From: Mucor racemosus
Lineage: Eukaryota; Mucoromycota; Mucoromycetes; Mucorales; Mucoraceae
Direction of reading: 5' to 3'
DNA: 64,000 nt
Assembly (NCBI GenBank): GCA_027405735.1
Contig: JAPEHQ010000012.1
Span: 1,178,001-1,242,000 of the forward strand
The translations under genes were made by a program, and so were the position numbers. Shown here piece after piece: positions 1 through 10,799 of the stretch. The notes beneath the pieces are model-generated. The model saw only the letters and a program-made list of their open reading frames with translations, was not told the origin of the DNA and ran no database searches. Position 1 is the first letter of the stretch; every line of letters starts with the position of its first letter.

Positions 1-1623
1 GCAAAAGATAGATTTGGTATCAAGCCTTTGTATTACACAATGGTAAAAGGGACACTCTTAGTTGCAAGTGAAGTTAAAGCTTTTCTTTCAATGGGTTGGG
101 AACCTGAATGGGATGTTGACTCATTATTGAACAATGGCGTTATGTTTGATAATAGAACCTCATTTAAAGGTGTAAATAAATTACCACCAGCTCACTATAT
201 GGTTGCCGCATCTACTGGTAATATACAAATCAGGCCTTACTGGTGCCAAAAATATCCAAACAAAACTGTAAAAGAGACTCGCAGTGTAGAATCTATGATT
301 CATGGTGTTCGAGAACGTTTGATCAATTCTATCAAGCAAAGGTTGGTAGCAGATGTTCCTGTAGGAATATACCTTAGTGGTGGTATCGATAGTTCTTGCG
401 TTGCAGGCATTGTTAAACAAATAAGAAAAGAAAACAACTCAAATGAAAAAGTCAAGGCCTTCTCTCTTGCTTTTGTGGATGATGATAATTTCAATGAAGG
501 TCCAATTGCTGAAAGAACTGCAAAATTTTGTGATGCTGATCTCGAGATTCTCAAAGTAACAGAAAGCGACCTTTTAGATAACTTCGAAGAGTCAGTATGG
601 CACGTAGAACATCCTCAATTTAATTTGAATGGTGTTGGAAAATTCATGCTATCGAAAATGGTTAGGGATCAAGGTTACAAGGTTGTTTTAACTGGTGAAG
701 GTGCCGATGAGCATTTTGCTGGTTATATTCATTACCAACCCGACTATCTTCGCGAGGCTGATGAAACTTCTCCTAATGGCTTTGGTACACTTTCTAATGA
801 AATGCGGAACAAGATGCTCCAAATGTTTGGTGCAAGACCAGAATTCCAGACATATAGTCAAAAAACAAACTTTACAGAGACGAATACTGTTAAGGGTGTG
901 GCTCGTAGGATGGTTAATAACACAACTAGCCCGGCTCTCTTGGATTCAAGCTTCAGTTTAACGTACACATTTTACAAGGAGGCAGCCATAGAACGATACG
1001 GAACCCCAAATGCTTCTCTCGTTGTTTCAGAGGCGTTGAATGGTATTTCACGTAATAATGCATGTAGCAAATGGCATCCTCTTCATACCGCAATGAGTAT
1101 TCAATGTACTACTTTCTTTCCAAATTATGTACTGAATTCATTGGGTGATCGTGCTGAAATGGCTCATTCTGTCGAAGCTCGTCCTCCATTCTTGGATCAC
1201 GATCTATGTGATTATGTTAATAGTCTTCCTCCATCGGTTAAAGTCAAGATCAACGAAGATGGAAAATTAAAAGAAAAGTGGATTTTAAAAGAAGCTGTCA
1301 GACCTTTTGTAACCCAAGAAGTATATGAAGGTGTTAAAGGTCCATTCTTTGTGCCACCTTCAAAATCTCCAAATAGTACTTTTCTTCATTTATTGAACAA
1401 GAATTTAACTAAAGAAAAGATTGAAAAACTCGGTTGGATCAACTATGAAATTGTCAATGAAGCTAAAGAAAACTATTACAAAACCAACAATCTAAAGACA
1501 TATCAAGATCTTCTGACTGTAATGTCTTACGTAGTAATTTCTGAACGCTTCAATGTTGCAACTTCTACTTTTGAAAAAGTAGCATTCAATAAAGATCAGA
1601 TTGCCAACAAGAAAATCTCTTAA
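1..1623 (+). CDS. Asparagine synthase (glutamine-hydrolysing), 3' part of gene
   Basis: The frame is open from the first base, so the start lies upstream; 540 residues are visible. They begin inside the N-terminal glutaminase domain at the family motif KDRFGIKPLYY and end at TAA. The synthetase domain has the ATP-pyrophosphatase loop LSGGIDSSCVAGI (about residues 125-137) and the later conserved EARPPFLDHDL stretch near residue 395. The enzyme makes asparagine from aspartate, ATP and glutamine-derived ammonia in the cytosol. No intron is visible in this part. The catalytic N-terminal Cys is outside the window, so whether glutamine is the nitrogen donor cannot be confirmed. The variant resembles the AsnB-like proteins of filamentous fungi, some of which act in side pathways; this assignment is from memory. 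The gene is followed by a repeat-rich, gene-poor stretch. Confidence 0.9.
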   Translation, partial: AKDRFGIKPLYYTMVKGTLLVASEVKAFLSMGWEPEWDVDSLLNNGVMFDNRTSFKGVNKLPPAHYMVAASTGNIQIRPYWCQKYPNKTVKETRSVESMIHGVRERLINSIKQRLVADVPVGIYLSGGIDSSCVAGIVKQIRKENNSNEKVKAFSLAFVDDDNFNEGPIAERTAKFCDADLEILKVTESDLLDNFEESVWHVEHPQFNLNGVGKFMLSKMVRDQGYKVVLTGEGADEHFAGYIHYQPDYLREADETSPNGFGTLSNEMRNKMLQMFGARPEFQTYSQKTNFTETNTVKGVARRMVNNTTSPALLDSSFSLTYTFYKEAAIERYGTPNASLVVSEALNGISRNNACSKWHPLHTAMSIQCTTFFPNYVLNSLGDRAEMAHSVEARPPFLDHDLCDYVNSLPPSVKVKINEDGKLKEKWILKEAVRPFVTQEVYEGVKGPFFVPPSKSPNSTFLHLLNKNLTKEKIEKLGWINYEIVNEAKENYYKTNNLKTYQDLLTVMSYVVISERFNVATSTFEKVAFNKDQIANKKIS

Positions 1624-1984
1624 CGTCCTACTGGTAGAATTTCTTCATTGTTGAAAAAGGTTGCATTCACAGCAGTTATAATTGTTCCTATCATATATAG
1701 TACTTATTTTGTATGATGCTTACCCAAATTATAATTACAATAAACATATTTTACATATCTTCTTGATGTATACTGCACAACATACGAGCTGTAATTTTAA
1801 AATAAGTTCACAGGATTAAAAAATATTATACAGGCAAATTGAATATATACCTCAAAATTATCTTGCAAAATGTTAAAATCGGTCGGCGTATTTTATGGAT
1901 AACAGTGGTAAAAATATACATGAAAATATTGTGGTTTTCTTATTAAGAGATACTGTATGGATTGGTTGCATTATACTATCTGTT
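1624..1984. other. 3' flank of asparagine synthase gene
   Basis: AT-rich sequence with an AATAAA-like poly(A) context around 1736-1746. I see no gene or repeat here before the long repeat copy A begins. Confidence 0.5.
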
Positions 1985-3190
1985 CCTAAATTTACTTTAT
2001 ATCCTATAAAAGACTAAAGCTCGTTGCTTTTTTCCTTGAAAACTGAATCTTATTTTTCATCCCTGCTCTACTTTTTTTTTCACTATATAATACCAAAAAC
2101 AAATTATATGCCAATGTACCTGAGAAGTTCAACTTTAATTCAAAAACAAGTATTCAGAAATATCCTATTTTTTGCAGTTGGTATTAATTTTTCAGTGCTA
2201 AGGTTTTAGATTTTTTACGCATATTTCACTGCTAAAGGATTGAAAACTTTGAGGCTTCATATCTCTACAGAATATTAACCTATGCTAACTCCTCCTAATA
2301 GTAAAAATTACTTTTTTTTGGCATGCTCTATAAAATGTGTTAATATGAAAAAAATTTGAGCACTTTAATTTTCTATTTGTTTATTTTTTGCATTTTTATA
2401 GTCGACTACAAACTATTAGCTGGATTGTGTAGCATTTTGTTTATATTCACGTCATTAACCTCATTACGCTCTACCAGGACCAGCTTAGCTTTTTTCAAAA
2501 TATTAATTTTTCGTGGAAATACCCTCGAAAATATATATGAAGGAATGCCTTTATTTCTAGCTTCAATTTTTCCCCTGTATACCCTCATCCCAAATTCTGA
2601 ATTTGAAAAAAAAATTGGCAGAATTCTCGTTTTCTTCACAAAAAATGTAACCAGAAGATTCAAAAATGGCTCGATCGATAAATATTTTTTTTCACATGTT
2701 TTTCGTTATTTAAATTTGAAATATGCTTATAAAAAATGATACATATCTACAAAAACTTCTACAATTTCGATTTCATTTCACGCAAAACTTAATATAAAAC
2801 ATTTGTTTGAATTTTGTCTAGTTAAAGAATACAGAATTCAAAGCTTTACAAAATCCATTTAAAACGCTAGGTCGACTTACTTTGCAGTTCATGAGCTATT
2901 AATCAGTACCGAGTGATATAATTTTAGCATCCCATTGATTTGCCGGTTAAATCGTAGAAGTCAAGCGCCCAGTTTTTCCTGGTAGGTTTTATGGCTCAGC
3001 AGACCATTTTAAATTAGAAACAGCGCTAAATCAGCCAAAACCAGCATATATAGCAATGTCAACTACCGAAACTAACAAGTAATAAACGTCCTCTTTATGC
3101 ATAATAAAAGTTGTAATGCAATGTGTTTTACATCAATTTTTCTCAAAATACGAATTTCAAACATTGATGTAACTAATAAATAATTTTAAG
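1985..3190 (+). repeat. Long dispersed non-coding repeat, copy A (internally deleted)
   Basis: Colinear with copies B (29556-31320), C (41460-43860) and D (55300-57193, inverted). A shared landmark is TACCCTCATCCCAAATTCTG at about 2579. The right-hand module (2926-3190, with AGGTTTTATGGCTCAGCAGA at 2985) also matches the right end of copy C (43618-43860). Copy A lacks about 1.2 kb that C has between these parts, so it looks like an internal deletion derivative. The open frames inside (2024-2739) are not conserved as protein between copies. I recognise no transposase, and its class is unknown. Confidence 0.7.
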
Positions 3191-5160
3191 CAAATTAATA
3201 CACGAAAAATATTAAAACCGTAAACTTTTTTTTCTCGAATGAGTCGACCTACTGATGATCTGTCGTTAATAATATTTAGACAAATAGTAGACAATGTCAT
3301 TTACTGGATACCTTGTAAAGTTTCAAGAAATATCAATTATTCGTGGAGTTGCTGCTAAATTAAGTTTGTATGATAGGCAATTGACTTAAATGCAAACCCA
3401 AGTTGCACAAAAAATCTGTATGAAATAACTTTTAATTGACAAATGCTGGTGTCTATACAGTATGCTTTGCTGTCAAACTTCAAAAATACTCCTGCTTGAT
3501 AATTTTTGATACAACGAATGCGAAAATAAGCCCAATTGCCGGCCACTATACTTTATTTAGTCGTTATATCTGAGCATCTACATGATATAAAGCCTATTGA
3601 TTGATCGTATACATCTGATAAACAATTTTTCGCATTTTTTGGTTTGTATAGTTATAAATCTGTATTTCTTGTAGGCCCTTCTTATTATCAAACTATTGCA
3701 TCATTTCCAATCCCTCAGCTCCAGGTATGAGGATAATGCCCATTTTGATCAATCTCTCAATGATAAGTCAATATTTTTTCACAAAACACCATCCACAAAT
3801 ATATTTCAATTGGTTATATAATAAGGACATTCGAATAAAGACTAAAATCAGAATTATGTTGAGATAATTCATAGATTCTTAATTATGTATGACAATTAAT
3901 AAGGAGGCCGCCTACTAGAGCATTGCATTGAGACAAGCCAAAAATAAAATATAAACACTTTCAAGAGTACAAGCAAAAAGGGGAACTTCAGAATAATGGT
4001 TTTTATATCTAGTAGTTGATTGAGCTTGTCTTTGCTCAATGAAGAAGATTCGTAACTTCATCTCAGATAATTTTTTTCTTATGGTATCAGCTGCTTAAAG
4101 GTTAATTAAAGCTGGAAAAAAAGCTGGTTACTAACTCTCTTTACGATACATAGTGCAGTAAATAAAGATGTTGTTTACTAAAATAGAAAAAAAAATAAAA
4201 AAAATAGCAGTAGAAATACAATTATAATCAGCTAATAAAGTTTTTATTATTACAAAAACATATAGCCTGCGATATCACACTCTCTCCATATCATTGTTTT
4301 CAAATAATTTTCTTGACAATTCTACTTGTTGCATAAATGGGAGTTTACTTTTTGAGCACCATGATTCCATGATGTGAATGAGCTGACCGTTTTTTTGTTA
4401 CACGTATTTGTATATTTCCATAACAGTGAGAGAATATCTTTCATTATAACATCTCTCTGTCCATATATTTCTTCATTGTAAGGATCAAAGGGTAAATATA
4501 ATTCGTTTAGGAGTCGAATGATTTGACTATCAGAGGCTATTATTTTTAAAGAGAAGTTTAGATGATAGCTTTTCCCTCAAATACATTTGCTTAAAACATT
4601 TTTTTCAATTACATTTACTAAGCTTTATATTTGTATTTATTGGTTTTTTTTTCCTGACTTAAGAGCATTACTTGAATACCTATGATAAGTAAAATGGTTT
4701 GCGTTTATCCTAATGGCTGGCAAAAGAATCAGCTGATGTGGATCCTTTTCGTAGCAGATGTCAATCCTCCTCTTCATCGAGTTGTTTCTTTTTGTAAGTC
4801 TGGAGATGCTATCTTCATTTATTTCTTCATAGAATAATAAGCATATCGCCTATTCTCTAGTTGTTTTCATATTTAAAAAAGATCAAAGATAGAAAGACAA
4901 AGCCAAATGTATAAAGTCTTTTCGTTGGCTAATGGAAAAAATACAAGGTGATGGACAAAGTGATGGACAACGTAATGGACAAGGTGGACACAGAAAAAGA
5001 CACAGAGAGAGAACATTGCAATACCTTAGTATTTTATCGACTTATTTTCATTTCAAATACGAGTTTTCAATTTTAATAAGCTGGCCATTTCTGAATCATT
5101 CAAATTTTCCAACTGCGAAAGATTGGATATTTTTAGGAACATAGCTTTAGATTAAAGTTG
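3191..5160. other. Gene-poor stretch
   Basis: No conserved protein frame seen on either strand. A short direct repeat of a TGATGGACAA-like 12-mer lies at about 4950-4985. The rest is AT-rich unique sequence with homopolymer runs. Confidence 0.5.
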
Positions 5161-5164
5161 CGCA

Positions 5165-5870
5165 TCTCAGGTAGGTTGGCATATAGGTAGCAGTTTATAT
5201 TAGAGACTGATATTTTTATTTAACCGCATTCTAAGATTAAATATCATTATTTACTACTGTATTGTTGGACGTATTTCTTGATTACCAGATCAAATCAAAG
5301 GCAATGATATGCTTTTGGGGAATTCTACTATTATGCACACATGGGATTAATGTCATGCACACGGACAGAAGCTGTTGTATAATTATCACCTTCTACTATC
5401 TATACACACTACCTTTGGTTACACTCCATGAATCTCATTATTAATTTATACTGTCACTTCAAGCAGTCCTTATCTACTACTCTGCCATTAGTATATAAAC
5501 CACATCTCATGAATAAAAGAATAAGGATTAGTTTAGTTTTGATCCTTTAGTTTGACCCACAGTTGGAAAGCTGACATTTATCAAGACTTTTGTTTTATTA
5601 TTTTTAATTATTCTAGCATATCAGATATATGTTAGAATAAAACAGAAGCTATAATAGTTCTGCACATACAGGCTTTTTGTTTTGCTCGTATGCAGTTTTT
5701 TGTTGTGACCATGTGCATCTTGTTATTATCCTTTCAGCCATTATTAAGTGGGCGCAAGAACTCATCAGGCCATAATAGTGTGCAGCCCACCTGGGCACAA
5801 CAAAATTATCTTCTTGTACAACAGCACAGGTCGGCCTTAGTGCTTTTATATATAAATCCTTTAAATTTGT
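5165..5870 (+). repeat. Dispersed repeat R2/R3, uninterrupted copy
   Basis: Bases 5165-5285 match the complement of 35090-35215. Bases 5290-5350 and 5650-5860 match the complement of 31680-31940. Landmarks are ACTGTATTGTTGGACGTATT (5256), GCACACATGGGATTAATG (5335) and GTGTGCAGCCCACC (5779). Read on the minus strand, the second copy has its parts in the same order but split by a pogo-type transposon. Bases 5350-5650 are absent from the second copy. No coding capacity is evident. Confidence 0.65.
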
Positions 5871-6599
5871 GATTTTATGGACTTTTTTTGAATTCGTTTG
5901 TATCATCTTATACCTTTCAAGTTAAATCCGTTATTAGGTTAATAATTTTGTAGGTTGTATTTATGCTTTACTTAAAATAAGCCTTTGAGTAATTAATAGC
6001 AATATAGTCGAACCTTAATTTTTGTATGAAATTTCGATACCTGCATCTTATAGCTGCTTGGGATATTTAAGCAACCGCGTCCGGGCTGTCCGGTGATTTT
6101 TTCTAAAAATTTAAAGCCTGGAAATATTATTAGATGGCCGCTTCCCGGAGATTGTTTGGCTTTTTTTTTTGGAAGAGTGATCATTGGCAAAAATATGATG
6201 AATCATATTATACTATGTTGTATGCCATCAAGTAGTACCATATGTTATCACTTTCTACAGTATCAATGCATCTTACAATCTATTGATTACGGCATGTATT
6301 AAAGTTCAAAGTCTTGATATCCGATATAAGAAACTCCTAGCGTATTAAGTTTGATCTAGTAATTACCAAGAACGCTTAGGCTATCGTTTTCCAACCGTGT
6401 AAAATTATATACCAAAAGAAAGATGAAAGTTTATTATTACAAAATATTATTAAATTATATATAGCAAACGACGTCACTCGGAATCCTTTGATTTAATCTT
6501 TTTCATGATTCTTTCCACAAACAACTTTGGTTTAAAACCCCGCTTTCTGTTTTGGTTCCATCTTTTGACATACCATGGTACATCTACATCTAGTGATAT
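5871..6599. other. Intergenic, nothing recognised
   Basis: AT-rich, with a short GC-richer patch near 6070-6160. No gene or repeat was recognised. Confidence 0.4.
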
Positions 6600-7069
6600 T
6601 AAACGAGCCGAGCTTTTTTTATGCAGCCGAGCTTTTCTCAAGGCTCGTTAAAGTTAGACGAGCTTACAAAAAAGCTCGTTCAACCTCGACGAGCTTTTTT
6701 TTGCGCGTGACTAGAGCTCGTTTACCCCAAACGAGCTTTTTTATGCAGCGACTAAAACTCATCATCTCAATGCGAGCTTTATTTTACCTTTCCAGTGACA
6801 AATATCTAAAGTAAAGCAAACTTATGAATGTCAATTGACAATTATCTAAAGTAATAATGTCATAGCATTTACTAATTATTATTTAAATTTGAACTTTTTG
6901 AAAAGAAGTCAAAAGCTCGTCTTTCTCAAACGAGCTTTTTAAAAAAAAGTCAAAAACTCGTCTTTGTCAAACGAGCTTTTATTAAAGCTCGGCTCGAGCT
7001 CGAGTGATACAAAGCTCGGCTCGTTGTGGCGAGCTTTGGTCAAGCTCGTCCTAGGCTCGGCTCGTCTTT
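6600..7069. mobile_element. MITE-like element packed with AGCTCG motifs (hAT-like?)
   Basis: The ends read AAACGAGCCGAGC (6601) and, on the other strand, AAAGACGAGCCGAGCC, giving imperfect inverted ends. Inside are many inverted copies of AAAGCTCGTY and AACGAGCTTTT, dense at 6600-6775 and 6910-7065, with unrelated sequence between. Clustered short subterminal repeats in both orientations are typical of transposase-binding ends of hAT elements. No transposase frame and no clear 8-bp target duplication are visible, so the class is an inference. Confidence 0.45.
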
Positions 7070-7965
7070 TATACTTATCTACATCTTGCTCCATGACAAG
7101 GCCTCAATTATGACGCCACATTATTTCATTCCAGCGGTTAATCAATCAAGTAGCTATCAAATCAACATCCAACAAGCAAATTTAGCGCAGCATTAAAACA
7201 AGGCAACTCACAAGCTCTGCAAGAACGGTTAAATTATGATTGATTCATTTCAATCCATAGATTACTACCAATCAGATCTAATGGTTCAATAGTGTCTTTA
7301 ATTACATCTCAGGATTTCAATGTCAAATCAATATAAAAAGCCGTACTTTTATATCTTAATAAACGATATCTTGTTTTTATTATACAGCTGAAGAACTGAT
7401 TCATTACTCATTACTCATTCTGCTTTAATTTTATTCTTTTTTAAGTATTATTTATCAAACATGGAAATATACGACACTAGACTTAACATTTAAAATTATA
7501 CATCAAAATGTGTGAAATAAATTGTTTAACAACTTTTATTATGTGTTCAAGGCTTTCTAATAAAATTTAAGGGTTGCCATAGGCGTATATACTAGAATCC
7601 AGCAAATTTTATACCACAAAAATCTCGGCGAAATTAATAGATACAATAAAATAAATTGCAGATTTGTTTTCAGCAGCCAATTGTACCCCAGAAAACTTGG
7701 TTGCCTGATTCTTAGCGATACTTTTTTAAAAAATATGAAAATTCTCCAAATTGTTAAAACTACAAAAAGAAAAAACAAAACAAAACAGGATTTACAATTA
7801 CAAGGTTTAAGGGGTCCAAAAATTATTAAAAAGAACCACCCCTGAAACTTTAATATATAATAAAACATTGAAAAGCAAGAAGATTTTGCTAAACAGGCTT
7901 TAAGTGCAAGCTTATTAAAACCTCGAGATATTTGGCATCTTAGGTTAAGTTTTCAAGCGGGATAA
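7070..7965. other. Intergenic, nothing recognised
   Basis: AT-rich, without a conserved frame. The 103-codon frame on the minus strand at 7557-7868 has no recognisable domain and looks accidental. Confidence 0.4.
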
Positions 7966-9700
7966 AAGTAAGTGTTTCACTTTTGAAGCCATTATACTCG
8001 CTGAGAAAATAACATGAATAGAAATAAGTTTTTTGTTAATATTCTGTAACATATCAATTATAGCCCTACATTTTCCATTTCGTGATTATCTATTGAAATG
8101 GGGGCACGCTCCGATTTTGAATATCACCATCTAAAATTGTAAAATCAGATATGCACATATGACTGAGCTTCAATTCAAAAAGTATTCAAATGGAAAAAAA
8201 ATTCAAAAAAATCCAAAAAAAACCTTGTATGTTTAATTGCTTACAAAAATGCATAATAAGTTGAGCTAGCGTATTAAATATCTTGGGTTCAGTTTTTAAT
8301 TCTGAATCGATCTGTGTAGGTTTTGAAAATATTTTTCTCATAAAATCTCTAGTAAATTGAATGTCAAATTTTAACGGTTTTTGATCAAAAAGTACCCTTC
8401 ATTCAAATGCAACCCTAAAATATTTTATTTTCACATTATGCGCAACAAAAGTATCTACAGAATGAGTATTTATACGTAGCTGTAGCCCTATTTTTCGTGG
8501 GGATATACATTTTTTTAATCTTTTTTTTGTAAAACCGAAATTTTTTCCTTGTATATATCCTCGTCCAAAATGGATCGTTTTTTGTATCACCAAAATCAAT
8601 CATTCAATCTCAATTTTCTCGACGAAAAATCAATATTTTTTGACGAGGTACTTTTTCTGTATTATTTGCAAGTAAAATTGTACAAGGCTGCTAAAGCAGC
8701 TAGATCGTCTGGTGTAACTGAGTGTACTGGCCAGCAATGGGCTAAAAGACTCAGGGATGAGCCTGAATGTGATATTTTTGAAAAGCAAACAAATAAGGAC
8801 AAGCAAAAGCTCGGGATGTTGTAACAAGAGCATAGAGAGCTTATTATTGATCTGTACGATCAAAAACCTCAAGCACGCGTTATAGATATCGTTGAAAGTT
8901 TGATAAAGTCGTTTGAGAACTTCAGTTTGAAAGAAACCAGCGTTCGTAACTTCATGAAAACTATTGAATGCAATTTGTCATTCAAAAGAGCAACGTTACG
9001 TTTTAGTGAACGAAACTTTGAAGATAAACTTCGACAACATTGTTAGTGGGTAGAGCGATGGACATTAACTGATATGGACTATCTCTCTAAGCTTGGTCCA
9101 CAGTTGGTACACCAGCAATCGTCGAAACCAAATCAACTAAAGCAACTTCTCATACAATACTAGATGTTATTAATGCAATAGGAGTAGTAGATATTGAGCT
9201 TAGGGTTGCAGAAAAGCCAAAGCAACGTAGAATTGATGGCGTTGGAAGAAAAAGAAAGCAGACGCCAAATCCCAAACAACCAAAAGGCACTACAACCGGT
9301 CATTATTTGAATTTCATTCGAAAAACTCTAGATGAAATGGATAAAAACCATCTTATGAACGGCTTTTTTGTTGTTATGGACAATGCACCTATTTATACAC
9401 ATAATGATATTGATAGATTGATCACTTCAAGAGGCTATAGAAGCATATATCTACCCCCCCTATTCCCCCGAGCTAAATCCAATTGAGCAATTTTGGTTTG
9501 TTATAAAAAACAAAGTCAAGAGGGGTGCTTTTTCTGATGATGAAGATCTCAAGACAAGAATTGCAGATGCATGCAATAATGTTCCTATTCAACATGTGAA
9601 AGCTTTTATACAGTACTCTTGTAATCAATTCGAAAAGTGTAGAAATAAAGAATCCATCTAATCATAAGAATTCTCTTCGCTTTACCTAGCATTATACCCG
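7966..9700 (+). mobile_element. Degenerate Tc1/mariner-type element
   Basis: Contains the transposase remnant at 8549-9661. About 200 bp at the left (7966-8170, including the box GCACGCTCCGATTTTGAA at 8104-8121) match the complement of 62300-62480, apart from an indel of about 90 bp, so this end is a repeated element end. I could not find a matching right inverted end near 9700, so the right boundary is approximate. Confidence 0.5.
8549..9661 (+). pseudogene. Tc1/mariner-like DDE transposase, inactive
   Basis: A helix-turn-helix-like N-terminal part (SVRNFMKT, about 8950) is followed by the second Asp in VVMDNAPIY (about 9374) and the Glu-containing C-terminal motif PELNPIEQFW (about 9465-9495), the classic DDE_3 signature. 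The frame is broken by a stop near 8822, a TAG near 9045, a gap that removes the first catalytic Asp region (about 9090) and a frameshift at a C-run near 9455. It is therefore dead. C-terminal residues through KCRNKESI end at TAA near 9661. The family is common in fungal genomes. Confidence 0.75.
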
Positions 9701-10799
9701 CAACTTTTTTTAAACTCGCAATTTGATGCTGCATTCACTGTACCATATTTACTTTCTTTTTGCAATTAACCTATCCAATTAAAATCTATGGTGAATCGGG
9801 CCGTCCAGAGATCTTCAATTCTCCTTTATTCATAAGAAATAGAAACAAACCTCTTTGAGAGTTGTCATTATCCTTCTATAATTAAATTTCCCGTAAAACG
9901 TGAAATGAATTATACCGAGAAATCCATTCAACTTATTATATTTAATCTTATTTCTGTGTTCTACCAATGTAAAACCATAGATCGGGATAGATGTTTTATA
10001 TCTGAGACTCGAATGTGCCTTGGAATTTCAAGGCACTTTTTTATTTTTACATTTCCATTTAAAGCAATTGCTAGCAGTTTAGAAAAATGTGCGAGAAATA
10101 CTAGCAATTCTTTTTAAACATGTAAGCTGATGAAAAAAAAAAAAAAATGACGATTTGATATTAAGTTCATAATTATATAATATCAGACTGTTTATTCTAG
10201 ATAAACATGATATCTGCTTATAAATAATGACATAGTCGCAACATTAAAATGTTTGTTGGGGTTTCTATACGTACATGGCTTCGTTTACAAGTTTGTCTCA
10301 ATTGATTTTAAGTCTCCGTATCATACCAAAATTTTGATCGAGATGATGAAATTGCACATTTAGTGCACAGTATAAAAAAGACGCAAGATTGAGGTATATA
10401 TTATACTAATTTAGGTGTTACAAAAGATCATTTTTGTATGTGGTTAATTGATTTATTTGTTTTTACGTAATTAAAGTAATATGTACAACGGAAGGTGAAG
10501 ATTAAGATTTAATATTTTTAACCCTGTTTTGCTTTTTTACCACCGAATTTAGGATTGTAGCAGTGGATGTTGTCTCTTTAAAATATTTAACCTAATAGCT
10601 TATTGGTATTCCGCAGTAGGAAGACCAAGCCAAGAGGCAAACTGAGCGGGAAAAATGGTGTTAAGAAACATGCGCTTTTAAAAGCATCAATCTTCCTGTC
10701 TTTCCTTTGCTCGTTTTTGTTTCCTTTCTTCACTTATTTTTTTATATTTGTAAATTTCACTCCTTTTTCTATTGATATATAAAACACACACACATATAT
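9701..10799. other. Intergenic and 5' flank of the BTB/CAP-Gly gene
   Basis: No gene seen apart from the short hairpin at 10015-10042. A pyrimidine-rich block at 10680-10775 and a CA/TA run at 10785-10800 lie immediately 5' of the BTB/CAP-Gly start codon. Confidence 0.4.
10015..10042 (+). other. Perfect 8-bp hairpin followed by T6
   Basis: GTGCCTTG, a six-base loop GAATTT, then CAAGGCAC and TTTTTT. It has the shape of a small-RNA 3' end or of an RNA polymerase III stop, but I could not match the upstream sequence to U1, U2, U4, U5 or U6 snRNA. It may be fortuitous. Confidence 0.25.

Noticed and set aside
28..1623. Asparagine synthase starting at codon 28
   Set aside because: That codon is TTG and lies inside the conserved KDRFGIKPLYY motif; the frame is open to base 1, so the gene simply begins upstream.
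2024..2739. Frames in repeat copy A as genes
   Set aside because: The equivalent frames in copies B, C and D are not conserved as protein; the DNA itself is the repeat.
5262..5444. Small protein frame shared with the 31773-31994 minus frame
   Set aside because: The peptides look alike only because the DNA repeats are alike; both frames are short and lack a good start context.
9905..10042. Spliceosomal snRNA ending in the 10015 hairpin
   Set aside because: No Sm site and no diagnostic U5 loop or other snRNA motif was found upstream.
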